Shown: in pieces, positions 7,915 to 15,589 of the stretch
Layout of the letters: each line of letters begins with the position of its first letter
Position numbering within the stretch: position 1 is the first letter of the stretch
From: an uncultured Solobacterium sp.
GTDB lineage: Bacteria > Bacillota_I > Bacilli_A > Erysipelotrichales > Erysipelotrichaceae
NCBI GenBank assembly: GCA_938039295.1
Contig: CALHUY010000092.1
Location: forward strand, 1-37,784
DNA: 37,784 bases
Reading direction: 5' to 3'
The notes under the pieces: model-generated
The model's database searches: none
Told to the model about the DNA's origin: nothing
Seen by the model: the letters and a program-made list of their open reading frames with translations, nothing else
Made by a program: the position numbers and the translations under genes

Positions 7915-8469
7915 ATGGGTGTAGAATTACAACATGATTTAGATGATATTCTGTCTTTACATCTGAATGAATTTTTTGATTATGTCCGTTCAATAAAATA
8001 TGGATATAAAGATCAAAATAATAATTTACATTTTCTTGGTGATTCAGATTTTAAAAAGTATAAGTACTCATTTTCTACACCTGAACAAATTATTCATAAT
8101 AATTGCTGTTGGTGCTGGGATTTAAGTGAACTTATAAAACTATATTGTAGAAAAAATGGGATTACATGCAAATCATTTTTCTTAGAATATCTTTCAAATG
8201 ATTTTCATCATACACATACACAAGTACTTGCTTGCATAAATTATAAATGGAGTGCATGTCCTGATAATAGTATGGATAAAAAAATCAATAACCCAGAGTT
8301 TAATTCTTTGGAAGAATGTTTTAAATGGATGAAAGATTCATATATTGAATATTTACGCTATGTATTAAAAGATAATTTCGATGAATTAAAATTAATTGTA
8401 AAAGAATATGATTGTGTATTTAATCAAAATATAACCGAGGATGAATTTCTTAAAATAATAAGGACTTAA
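7915..8469 (+). CDS. Transglutaminase-like cysteine protein (184 aa)
   Basis: The layout suggests a small transglutaminase-like (papain-fold) protein. There is a Cys-rich segment NNCCWCWDLSELIK followed by GITCKSFFLEY, then a histidine motif HHTHTQVLACINYKW, and an Asp in ACPDNS. The Cys-W-D-LxxL...GI...FLEY...HTH order with a Cys/His/Asp triad resembles families of intracellular transglutaminase-like proteins that act on peptides or glycans, but the substrate is unknown. There is no signal peptide. The ribosome site TTAGGAG fits the ATG. The gene is visibly more AT-rich and uses more AAT/TTT/AAA codons than ppdK before it and glpK after it, which may mean recent transfer or just low expression. 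The triad assignment is inference from spacing. Confidence 0.6.
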   Translation: MGVELQHDLDDILSLHLNEFFDYVRSIKYGYKDQNNNLHFLGDSDFKKYKYSFSTPEQIIHNNCCWCWDLSELIKLYCRKNGITCKSFFLEYLSNDFHHTHTQVLACINYKWSACPDNSMDKKINNPEFNSLEECFKWMKDSYIEYLRYVLKDNFDELKLIVKEYDCVFNQNITEDEFLKIIRT

Positions 8470-8499
8470 ATTTATTTTATAAAGAATAGAGGTATACGC

Positions 8500-9999
8500 A
8501 TGGAAAAATATATTATGTCGATTGATCAAGGAACAACAAGTTCACGTGTAATTATCTTTAATCATGATGCTAAGGTTGTTTCTTCTGCACAAAAAGAATT
8601 TCAACAATACTTTCCTAAACCAGGTTGGGTAGAACATGATGCCAATGAGATTTGGTTATCTGTATTGTCTTGTATGATGCAAAGTATGCTGGATGCTAAT
8701 ATTAAACCAGAACAGATTGTGGGTATCGGTATTACCAACCAACGTGAGACTACAGTTGTATGGGATAAGAAAACAGGTATACCTGTGTATAAGGCAATCG
8801 TGTGGCAATCCCGTCAAACATCTGAAATCTGTAATCAGTTAAAACAAGATAATCATGCTAGCATGATTCGTAAGAAGACAGGGCTTCAACTTGATCCATA
8901 TTTTTCTGCAACAAAGATTCGTTGGATTTTAGATCATATTGAAAATGGTCAACAGCGTGCAGAGAGTGGTGAGTTGCTTGCGGGTACAATTGATACTTGG
9001 TTAATCTGGTGTCTATCAGGAATGAAAGCGCATGTGACTGACTACAGTAATGCATCTAGAACAATGCTATTTAATATCTATGATAAGAAATGGGATGAAG
9101 AATTATGTAGTCTTCTGAATGTTCCAATGTGTATGTTACCAGAGGTAAAAGATAGTAGTTGTATCTTTGCACATACTGCTACTGAATACTTCTTTGGTAA
9201 ACGTGTACCGATTGCTGGTGCTGCTGGTGATCAACAGGCTGCATTATTTGGACAACAATGTTTTGATCGAGGTAGTGTAAAAAATACATATGGAACTGGT
9301 TGCTTTATGTTAATGAATACTGGTAATGAACCACATCCTAGCAAGCATGGTCTAGTTACTACAATTGCTTGGGGCTATCAGGGTAAAATTACTTATGCAC
9401 TTGAAGGTTCTGTATTTGTGGCTGGTAGTGCTGTACAGTGGTTGCGTGATCAGTTGAAGTTTTTTAAGACGGCTAAAGAATCTGAGACACTTGCATTGTC
9501 CGCAAAGGAAGAACATGAACTCATTGTAGTACCTGCCTTTGTTGGTTTAGGCGCACCGTATTGGGATAATGATTGTAAGGGTGCGATGTTTGGTATTACA
9601 CGTGGTACTAGTAAAGAAGATATGACAAAAGCAACATTAGATTCTATCGCTTATCAAAATCGAGATATCCTAGATGCGATGAAAGAAGATTCTGGTATTG
9701 CAATTCAATCACTACGTGTAGATGGTGGAGCTTCTGCAAATGATTATTTGATGCAGTTTCAAAGTGATATTATGCAATGTGCAATTGAACGTCCTGAGAA
9801 TGTTGAATCAACTGCACTTGGTGCTGCATATCTAGCAGGCCTTGCAGTAGGGTATTGGTCTAATTTAGAAGAGATAAAGAAAGAGAGAAACAGTCATATA
9901 TTTACACCGATGATGAAAATATCTGATGTAAATGATTTATATGAGCGTTGGCAAAAGGCAGTTAGCTGTGCACGGATGTTTACAAAAAATGAGGAATAA
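8500..9999 (+). CDS. glpK: Glycerol kinase
   Basis: FGGY-family kinase, 499 aa as usual, making glycerol 3-phosphate from glycerol and ATP. The N-terminal phosphate loop MSIDQGTTSSRVIIF (residues 6-20), the GITNQRETTVVWD segment, the GDQQAALFGQ motif near 241-250 and the NTYGTGCFML adenosine loop are all in place, as is VDGGASANDYLMQFQSD near 407. In many Gram-positive GlpKs a His in YHFYG (about residue 232) is phosphorylated by HPr; here the matching stretch TATEYFFGK puts Tyr230 there, so PTS activation by this route is not expected. The start is supported by AGAGG about 8 bases upstream. It stands alone: no glpF or glpO/D lies beside it. A TATAAA at 8478-8483 might be its -10 box; otherwise it is read with the upstream gene. 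Confidence 0.97.
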   Translation: MEKYIMSIDQGTTSSRVIIFNHDAKVVSSAQKEFQQYFPKPGWVEHDANEIWLSVLSCMMQSMLDANIKPEQIVGIGITNQRETTVVWDKKTGIPVYKAIVWQSRQTSEICNQLKQDNHASMIRKKTGLQLDPYFSATKIRWILDHIENGQQRAESGELLAGTIDTWLIWCLSGMKAHVTDYSNASRTMLFNIYDKKWDEELCSLLNVPMCMLPEVKDSSCIFAHTATEYFFGKRVPIAGAAGDQQAALFGQQCFDRGSVKNTYGTGCFMLMNTGNEPHPSKHGLVTTIAWGYQGKITYALEGSVFVAGSAVQWLRDQLKFFKTAKESETLALSAKEEHELIVVPAFVGLGAPYWDNDCKGAMFGITRGTSKEDMTKATLDSIAYQNRDILDAMKEDSGIAIQSLRVDGGASANDYLMQFQSDIMQCAIERPENVESTALGAAYLAGLAVGYWSNLEEIKKERNSHIFTPMMKISDVNDLYERWQKAVSCARMFTKNEE

Positions 10000-10022
10000 T
10001 CCCTATATATAGAGGAATATGC

Positions 10023-10051
10023 TTGAAAATCCCTTTAAAATGGGGTATATT
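10023..10051 (+). promoter_or_regulatory. Promoter of the rimP-nusA-infB operon
   Basis: TTGAAA (10023-10028), a 17-bp spacer and TATATT (10046-10051). Predicted start at about 10058, just ahead of the leader hairpin. Confidence 0.75.
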
Positions 10052-10064
10052 GTAAACGAAATAA

Positions 10065-10082
10065 GGAGAGCGGAAGCTCTCC
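10065..10082 (+). promoter_or_regulatory. Leader hairpin with a GGAA (GNRA) tetraloop before rimP
   Basis: GGAGAGC (10065-10071) pairs perfectly with GCTCTCC (10076-10082) around GGAA. It would sit within about 10 bases of the mRNA 5' end. No T run follows, so it is not a terminator. It could stabilise the operon mRNA or bind a protein. Confidence 0.5.
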
Positions 10083-10103
10083 TTGTGTTATGTCTGGAGG
10101 CAT

Positions 10104-10565
10104 ATGGAAAACATTGATAGATTGACCGAATTATTTCAGCCAGTATTTGACGAATGCCACGTTCGACTTTACGAGATTGTTTGGCTTGGTAATGAGAAGA
10201 CATTACAGGTCGCAATAGACAATGATGCACATGCGATTGACTTAGATATTTGTGCAGAAGTGAGTGAAAAGCTTGGTGTAGTCTTGGACAAGTATGATCC
10301 AATCAAAGAAGAGTATAGCTTGGAAGTCTGTAGCCCTGGTGCAGAGCGAGAGATTAAAGATTATGCTGAGTTTGAACAGTTAGTGGATGAATATATCTAT
10401 ATTGAACTCAAGGAACCATTTAAGAATATGGTTGAGTTAACAGGATATGTTCGTGCTGTTAGTGCTGATACGATTTCGTTAGAGTATCGTGATAAGGCAG
10501 TAAAGCGCACTGCTACGATTGAAAAGAACAATATTCGTTTTGCTAGATTAGCAATTAAATTATAA
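10104..10565 (+). CDS. rimP: Ribosome maturation factor RimP
   Basis: RimP helps mature the 30S subunit. The 153-aa length is usual. The N-terminal domain includes RLYEIVWLGNEKTLQVAIDND, then the CAEVSEKLGVVLDKYDPIKEEYSLEVCSPGAEREIK stretch (given here in parts: the SLEVCSPGAER motif is diagnostic), followed by the Sm-like C-terminal domain. An in-frame TTG lies 21 bases upstream at 10083, but the ATG at 10104 gives the usual N-terminus and is preceded by GGAGG (10096-10100), although with only 3 bases between. It is the first gene of the nusA operon, 9 bp before nusA. Confidence 0.93.
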   Translation: MENIDRLTELFQPVFDECHVRLYEIVWLGNEKTLQVAIDNDAHAIDLDICAEVSEKLGVVLDKYDPIKEEYSLEVCSPGAEREIKDYAEFEQLVDEYIYIELKEPFKNMVELTGYVRAVSADTISLEYRDKAVKRTATIEKNNIRFARLAIKL

Positions 10566-10574
10566 GGAGAGATC

Positions 10575-12314
10575 ATGGAGATTAAATACACACAACTTCT
10601 CAATGCGATTCGCGGTGTGGAAGATGACAAGAATGTGCCTGAGAATATCGTATTAGAGGCATTAACAGAAGCTGTTGCGAAAGCATTCAAGAAGGATTCT
10701 GAATTACAGGATATTGAAGTTAAGGCAGAAATCAATAAGAAGAGTAAGACAATTGATATCTACCAGTACTACAACGTTGTTGAAGAAGTAGAAGATGATG
10801 AATTAGAAATTTCATTAGAGGATGCTAAGAAATTAGATTCTAACGCTGAGTTAGGTGGACAGGTTCGTGAGAAGAAGGAAATCACTTCTATGTCACGTGC
10901 TGCTGCATCTTTAGCAAAGAACGTATTCCGTCAAAAGATTCGTGAAGCTGAAAAGGTTGCAGTATACAACGAATATATTGATCAAAAGGATGAAATGGTT
11001 ATCGGTACTGTTGAATCTGTGAAAGATAAGTTCACTTTAATTAGTCTAGGTAAGACAGTTGCTTTACTTTCTAAGTCTGCTGAAATTCCTCATGAAAAAC
11101 TAACAGAAGGACAAAGCATCCGTGTTGTGATCACTGATGTACAAAAGGAAACAAAGGGTTCACAGGTATTGGTATCACGTGCTGATGCGACACTTGTTAA
11201 GCGTTTATTTGAAAAAGAAGTACCTGAAATTTATCAGGGTATCGTTGAAATCAAATCGATTGCTCGTGAAGCTGGCGAAAGAACAAAGATGGCTGTTCTC
11301 TCACACAATCCTGATGTAGACCCAATTGGATCATGTATTGGTCCTCGTGGTTCACGTGTGCAAAAGATTATTGACGAATTACATGGTGAAAAGATTGATA
11401 TCTTCCAATGGAATGATGATGTAACTGAACTTGTTAAGAATGCTTTAGCACCTGCAGAAATTATCTCTGTTCTTCCAGGACAAGATGATAATAGCTTGCT
11501 TGTTATCGTTAGCGAAGATCAATTATCACTCGCTATCGGTAAGCGTGGTAAGAATGCACGTTTAGCTGTGAAGTTAACAGGTCGTAAGATTGATATTAAG
11601 ACTCGTCAAGAACTAGAAGATATGGGCAAGGATTATGATGAGTTACTCGCACAGGCAGAAGTAATGAAGAAGAAGCTTGCGGAAGAAGTGAAGGCTAAGA
11701 ACGTTGAACGTCAAAAGGCTGCTGCTAAGGAAGAAGAAGAAAAGAGACTTGCGGCTATTGCTAAGTTTAGAGCTGAAAATCCAGATTCTATCGTTGATGA
11801 AGACGAAGACTATATCCCAGAAGAAATGATGGAAAGAGTTAACGATACAATCATCGATGAAATTTCTAATCAGCCTGATGAAGAGCATGAAGAGGTTGTT
11901 GAAACTCCAGTTGTAGAAACAGTTGAAGAAACTGTTGTAGAAGAAAAGCCAGTTATTGTCGAAAAGACAGCAGAAGAAAAGGAAGCTTCACGTAAGCATG
12001 CGAACTTAGAAGAATTAGCGAAGAAGGCTACTTATGTATCACACTTTGAAAAACTGGTTGATTCATCTAAGCCTAAGAATACTGATTCTAAGTACAAGAA
12101 GAAAAAGAAGAAGGAAGAAGAAGAGTACAAGGTTAGAAACAAGGATCTTGAAGAACAGATTAAGAAGAACTTGCTTGTTGCTGATAATCGTCCTATCTAT
12201 AGTGAAGAAGAGTTGGCTGAAATTGAAGCTCAACAGGAATCCGAAGCAGAGAAGGAGTATGACATCGACTACGATGAGTATGAAGAATACTACGATGACG
12301 ATGAAAACATGTAA
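10575..12314 (+). CDS. nusA: Transcription termination/antitermination factor NusA with a long charged tail
   Basis: NusA binds RNA polymerase and nascent RNA to modulate pausing and termination. The N-terminal polymerase-binding domain spans about 1-130, S1 about 135-203, KH1 (SCIGPRGSRVQ, GPRG 256-259) and KH2 (LAIGKRGKNARL, GKRG 322-325) to about 347. Bacillota NusA usually ends near 350-390. Here the protein runs on to 579 aa: a helical Lys/Glu segment (350-400), an acidic part rich in E/V/D (400-465), a mixed-charge part including a run of Lys (480-520), and a terminal stretch dominated by D, E and Y. GAGAG/AAGGAGAG precedes the ATG. YlxR starts 2 bases after its stop, implying coupled translation. 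Confidence 0.96.
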   Translation: MEIKYTQLLNAIRGVEDDKNVPENIVLEALTEAVAKAFKKDSELQDIEVKAEINKKSKTIDIYQYYNVVEEVEDDELEISLEDAKKLDSNAELGGQVREKKEITSMSRAAASLAKNVFRQKIREAEKVAVYNEYIDQKDEMVIGTVESVKDKFTLISLGKTVALLSKSAEIPHEKLTEGQSIRVVITDVQKETKGSQVLVSRADATLVKRLFEKEVPEIYQGIVEIKSIAREAGERTKMAVLSHNPDVDPIGSCIGPRGSRVQKIIDELHGEKIDIFQWNDDVTELVKNALAPAEIISVLPGQDDNSLLVIVSEDQLSLAIGKRGKNARLAVKLTGRKIDIKTRQELEDMGKDYDELLAQAEVMKKKLAEEVKAKNVERQKAAAKEEEEKRLAAIAKFRAENPDSIVDEDEDYIPEEMMERVNDTIIDEISNQPDEEHEEVVETPVVETVEETVVEEKPVIVEKTAEEKEASRKHANLEELAKKATYVSHFEKLVDSSKPKNTDSKYKKKKKKEEEEYKVRNKDLEEQIKKNLLVADNRPIYSEEELAEIEAQQESEAEKEYDIDYDEYEEYYDDDENM

Positions 12315-12316
12315 GC

Positions 12317-12574
12317 ATGCCTAAGAAAATTCCAATGCGTAAATGTGTAGCAACCGGAGAACAGCTCCCTAAAAAGGAGTTGCTCCGTGTTGTTAGAACA
12401 CCAGAAGGTACATTAGTTGTTGATACAACAGGTAGAACCAATGGTCATGGTGCATATTTAAAGAAAGACTTAGCAGTCATTGAAATTGCTAAGAAGAATA
12501 ATGCTCTAGCCAAAGCATTATCACAAAAGATTCCAGATGAATTCTGGGATGAAATTGCGAAAGCAATGAAGTAG
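12317..12574 (+). CDS. ylxR: YlxR family protein (RnpM, RNase P modulator)
   Basis: Short 85-aa DUF448 protein. It begins MPKKIPMRKCVATGEQLPK, the family hallmark (PxRxCxxxxxxxxKxELxR), then the RGAYL-like segment NGHGAYLKKD. Homologues (YlxR/RnpM) bind RNA, and in Bacillus the protein modulates RNase P. It sits 2 bp after nusA, the standard position. The start overlaps the end of nusA with no strong ribosome site of its own, so it probably relies on coupling to nusA. Confidence 0.93.
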   Translation: MPKKIPMRKCVATGEQLPKKELLRVVRTPEGTLVVDTTGRTNGHGAYLKKDLAVIEIAKKNNALAKALSQKIPDEFWDEIAKAMK

Positions 12575-12657
12575 TGGTATCCATTTTGAAAGGAAGGGAT
12601 GTTACCGATACAGTATTTCGAGATGCAAATCTCAAACAAAGAAAGAGAGGTACATAA
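12575..12657 (+). other. ylxR-infB gap where ylxQ is usually found
   Basis: 83 bp with no coding content. In many Bacillota the L7Ae-like ylxQ gene lies here. The gap holds a short hairpin GAGAT-GCAA-ATCTC (12620-12633) with a GNRA loop and the infB ribosome site AGAGAGG. Confidence 0.6.
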
Positions 12658-14529
12658 ATGCCAGTTCCAACAAAACGCAAACCTGCAAATAAGAAGAATG
12701 TTTCCAACAATCGTAACAATACGAAGAAAAAACCATTTAACAAGAATGATAATCATCAATCTAAACAACCTGTAGAGATTACAGAGATTACATTCAGTGA
12801 TGGTATTACAGTTGGCGAATTAGCAGATAAATTAAATCGTCAATCAAGTGAACTCATCAAAGCATTGTTTATGGAAGGTAAGATGGTTACCATCAACAGT
12901 GCACTTGAAGATGAAATGGTTGAGCTTGTATGCATGAATTACAACATTGAAGCCGTTAAGGTGAAAGAAAGAGAAGCAGACAGCTTGGAAGATGAAGAAC
13001 AAGATTCTGCCGAAGACTTACAGGAACGTCCACCTGTTGTTACTATCATGGGTCACGTAGACCATGGTAAGACAACATTATTGGATACAATCCGTCGCTC
13101 TAAGGTAGCTGCTGGTGAAGCTGGTGGTATTACACAGGCAATCGGTGCGTACCAGGTCACAGTCAATGGACGTAAGGTTACTTTCTTAGATACTCCAGGT
13201 CACGAGGCATTTACTGCTATGCGTGCTCGTGGTGCTAGTGTGACTGACTTAGCTGTTATTGTTGTTGCGGCTGATGATGGTGTTATGCCTCAGACACGCG
13301 AGGCAATTGACCATGCAAAGGCTGCTGGTGTTCCAATTATTGTTGCTGTAAATAAGATGGATAAGCCAGATGCAAATCCTGACCATGTTAAGTCAGAGAT
13401 GGCTGAACTTGGTATCATGCCTGAAGAATGGGGTGGCGATACAATCTTTGTTAACACCAGTGCGAAAAAGGGTGATGGTATTGATGAATTATTAGAAACG
13501 ATTTTAATTGTTTCTGATGTTAAGGAATTAAAAGCTAACCCTAACCGTACAGCGACAGGTACAGTCGTTGAAGCGAAACTCGATAAGGGTAGAGGTCCAG
13601 TTGCGACCTTACTTGTACAGAATGGTACATTACATCATGGAGATCCAGTTGTAGTTGGTACATGTTTTGGTAAAGTACGTCGTATGACAGATGAAAATGG
13701 TAATGAACTTAAGACTGCAGGTCCATCACGTCCAGTAGAGATTATTGGTTTAAATGATGTACCAGAAGCTGGTGATGTCTTCCGTTCTTATGAGAATGAA
13801 AAGGAAGCCCGTGCAGTTGCGGATAGACGTAAGCGCCGTAAGATTGATGCAGACCGTCGTAAGACAAGTGCAATGAGCTTAGAAGACTTATCATCACAGA
13901 TTGAATCTGGTGATCTAAAGGAAATTCCAATTATTATCAAGGCAGATGTACAAGGTTCTGCGGAAGCAGTGAAATCTTCTATGGAGAAGTTAGATGTATC
14001 TGGTGTTCGTGTAAATGTTATTCACGCTACAGCAGGTGCAATTACTGAATCTGATATCATGCTTGCAAGTGCATCTAATGCGATGATTATCGGTTTCTCT
14101 GTTCGTCCTGATGCGAATATTCGTAAGAAGGCTGAAGAAGCAGGCGTATCTATTCGTCTACATGACATTATCTATAAGGCTACAGAAGAAATGGAACTTG
14201 CGATGAAGGGTATGCTTGAGCCAGTATATAAGGAAGTTGTTATTGGACAGGCTGAGGTTCGTGAAACATATAAGGCTTCTAAGATAGGTACAATCGCTGG
14301 TTGTATGGTTACAGATGGTAAGCTTGTTTCCCGTTGTAATATCCGCCTCATTCGTGATGGTATCGTTATCTATACTGGTAAACTTGCATCTCTTAAGAGA
14401 TTTAAAGATGATGCCAAGGAAGTACTATCTGGATTTGATTGTGGTCTAACGATTGAGAATTATAACGATGTTAAGATTGGCGATACAATCGAAGCATACG
14501 AAGATCGTGAAGTACCATTAGAAGGATAA
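12658..14529 (+). CDS. infB: Translation initiation factor IF-2
   Basis: GTPase that brings initiator tRNA to the 30S subunit. At 623 aa it is a compact form with a short basic N-terminus (about 1-40). The IF2-N domain (about 40-105) includes TVGELADKLNRQSSELIKALF. The G domain follows: G1 GHVDHGKTT (132-140), G3 DTPGH (178-182), G4 NKMD (232-235). The beta-barrel and C-terminal domains end in VKIGDTIEAYEDREV. The start ATG has AGAGAGG about 8 bases upstream. rbfA follows after 3 bases. Confidence 0.98.
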   Translation: MPVPTKRKPANKKNVSNNRNNTKKKPFNKNDNHQSKQPVEITEITFSDGITVGELADKLNRQSSELIKALFMEGKMVTINSALEDEMVELVCMNYNIEAVKVKEREADSLEDEEQDSAEDLQERPPVVTIMGHVDHGKTTLLDTIRRSKVAAGEAGGITQAIGAYQVTVNGRKVTFLDTPGHEAFTAMRARGASVTDLAVIVVAADDGVMPQTREAIDHAKAAGVPIIVAVNKMDKPDANPDHVKSEMAELGIMPEEWGGDTIFVNTSAKKGDGIDELLETILIVSDVKELKANPNRTATGTVVEAKLDKGRGPVATLLVQNGTLHHGDPVVVGTCFGKVRRMTDENGNELKTAGPSRPVEIIGLNDVPEAGDVFRSYENEKEARAVADRRKRRKIDADRRKTSAMSLEDLSSQIESGDLKEIPIIIKADVQGSAEAVKSSMEKLDVSGVRVNVIHATAGAITESDIMLASASNAMIIGFSVRPDANIRKKAEEAGVSIRLHDIIYKATEEMELAMKGMLEPVYKEVVIGQAEVRETYKASKIGTIAGCMVTDGKLVSRCNIRLIRDGIVIYTGKLASLKRFKDDAKEVLSGFDCGLTIENYNDVKIGDTIEAYEDREVPLEG

Positions 14530-14532
14530 AGT

Positions 14533-14895
14533 ATGGTAAGTGTAAAACAAAAAAGACTGGAAGGAATTATTCGTAAGAATATTTCTGAAATTATCCAGTT
14601 TGGTGTAAAAGATCCTGATGTTGGATTTGTCACAATTACAGATGTTCAAGTTTCAAATGACCATAGTTATGCGAAAGTCTTTGTAACATTCTTAGGACAA
14701 AATCCACGTATGCAAGCTGGTTTACGTGCGTTAAACCGTGCAGCAGGATTTATCCGTTCAGAACTTTCCAAGCGTATGACAATCCGTCGTGTGCCTGAGT
14801 TAAGTTTTGTTATCGATGAAACAGAAATGAATGGTCGTCATATTGACGAAATCATTGCTCGTATTCATCGTGAAGAAAAGAAAGAGTCTGAATAG
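14533..14895 (+). CDS. rbfA: Ribosome-binding factor A
   Basis: RbfA (120 aa) is a KH-type cold-shock factor needed for 16S 5' end maturation. Motifs seen are RISEII-like KNISEIIQFGVKDPDVGFVTIT, then VQVSNDHSYAKVFVTFLG and RKRMTIRRVPELSFVIDE (as LSKRMTIRRVPELSFVID). It is 3 bp from infB, with AGAAGGA in the infB end as ribosome site. It ends the operon before a strong terminator. In most Bacillota truB follows immediately; here truB is 11.4 kb downstream. Confidence 0.95.
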   Translation: MVSVKQKRLEGIIRKNISEIIQFGVKDPDVGFVTITDVQVSNDHSYAKVFVTFLGQNPRMQAGLRALNRAAGFIRSELSKRMTIRRVPELSFVIDETEMNGRHIDEIIARIHREEKKESE

Positions 14896-14902
14896 TTTAT
14901 GA

Positions 14903-14931
14903 AGCAGAAGAGAAATCTTCTGCTTTTTTTA
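14903..14931 (+). terminator. Terminator of the rimP-rbfA operon
   Basis: AGCAGAAGA (14903-14911) pairs perfectly with TCTTCTGCT (14916-14924) around GAAA, followed by 7 T. Confidence 0.95.
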
Positions 14932-14978
14932 GGGAAAAATTTGTTTTGCTCTCTATATAGAAAGTGAAAGGAGGTACT

Positions 14979-15278
14979 ATGAGAAAGATTACCGTAGAAC
15001 CAATGCAATTAGAAGCGTGTGCAATGCGTATGGAGGATAGAAATTCGTCCTATCTTAAGAATGTTGCGACACTATTTTCTGCTGTAGATGCGATGAATGC
15101 AGGTTGGCAAGGCAAAGACAATCAAGCATTTACAACGAAACTTTCTGCCTTACAGTCAGACTTTAAACAACTATCTATTTTATGTACAGAGTATATTGAG
15201 TTTTTGCGTAATAGTGCGCGTAGCTATCGTAATACGCAAGATGAATTAACAAGTCAAGCAGGCATGCTAGGAATGTAA
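14979..15278 (+). CDS. WXG100 (ESAT-6-like) protein 1
   Basis: 99-aa helical-hairpin protein of the WXG100 family: Trp43-Gln44-Gly45 in the turn between two predicted helices (NAGWQGKDNQAFTTKL). WXG100 proteins are exported substrates or structural partners of type VII secretion. AAAGGAGG at 14967-14974 is an excellent ribosome site for the ATG at 14979; an in-frame GTG at 14964 overlaps that site and is rejected. It is first of five tightly packed genes (12 bp before the next). A TATATA at 14954-14959 may be the -10 box, but I see no good -35; read-through from the rbfA operon is possible. Confidence 0.85.
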   Translation: MRKITVEPMQLEACAMRMEDRNSSYLKNVATLFSAVDAMNAGWQGKDNQAFTTKLSALQSDFKQLSILCTEYIEFLRNSARSYRNTQDELTSQAGMLGM

Positions 15279-15289
15279 AGGAGGTAAGG

Positions 15290-15589
15290 ATGAGTAATAT
15301 TCAAATTTCATTAGCTGAGGTAAGTGATACAGCAGCCAAACTACGTTCAACAAATCAATTGATGTATGATGATTTAACTGCAATGCAAAAAGAAATTACA
15401 TCATTAAATGGTACTTGGGTTTCTGATGGTGGTGAAGAAATCCGTAATCGTTTCCAACTATTCGCAAATCGTTTTGAGAAGTATCGTGCACTGATTGATG
15501 CGTATGCAAAGTTTTTAGATACAACAGTATCCAGCTATGATTCACTAGAATCAACAATTACAGGAAATGCGTCCGGTATTCAGTATTAA
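15290..15589 (+). CDS. WXG100-like protein 2
   Basis: Also 99 aa, with the motif Trp at the same position (Trp43) but reading W-V-S-D-G-G instead of W-x-G. Near the C-terminus it has YDSLE (Tyr83, Glu87), which fits the YxxxD/E export signal of T7SS substrates; protein 1 lacks an exact version. By analogy with EsxA/EsxB the two may form a heterodimer in which this one carries the signal. GGAGG precedes the start. Its last 23 bases overlap the next gene. Confidence 0.8.
   Translation: MSNIQISLAEVSDTAAKLRSTNQLMYDDLTAMQKEITSLNGTWVSDGGEEIRNRFQLFANRFEKYRALIDAYAKFLDTTVSSYDSLESTITGNASGIQY

Noticed and set aside
14964..14978. GTG at 14964 as start of the first WXG100 gene
   Set aside because: It lies within the AAAGGAGG ribosome site that serves the ATG at 14979.
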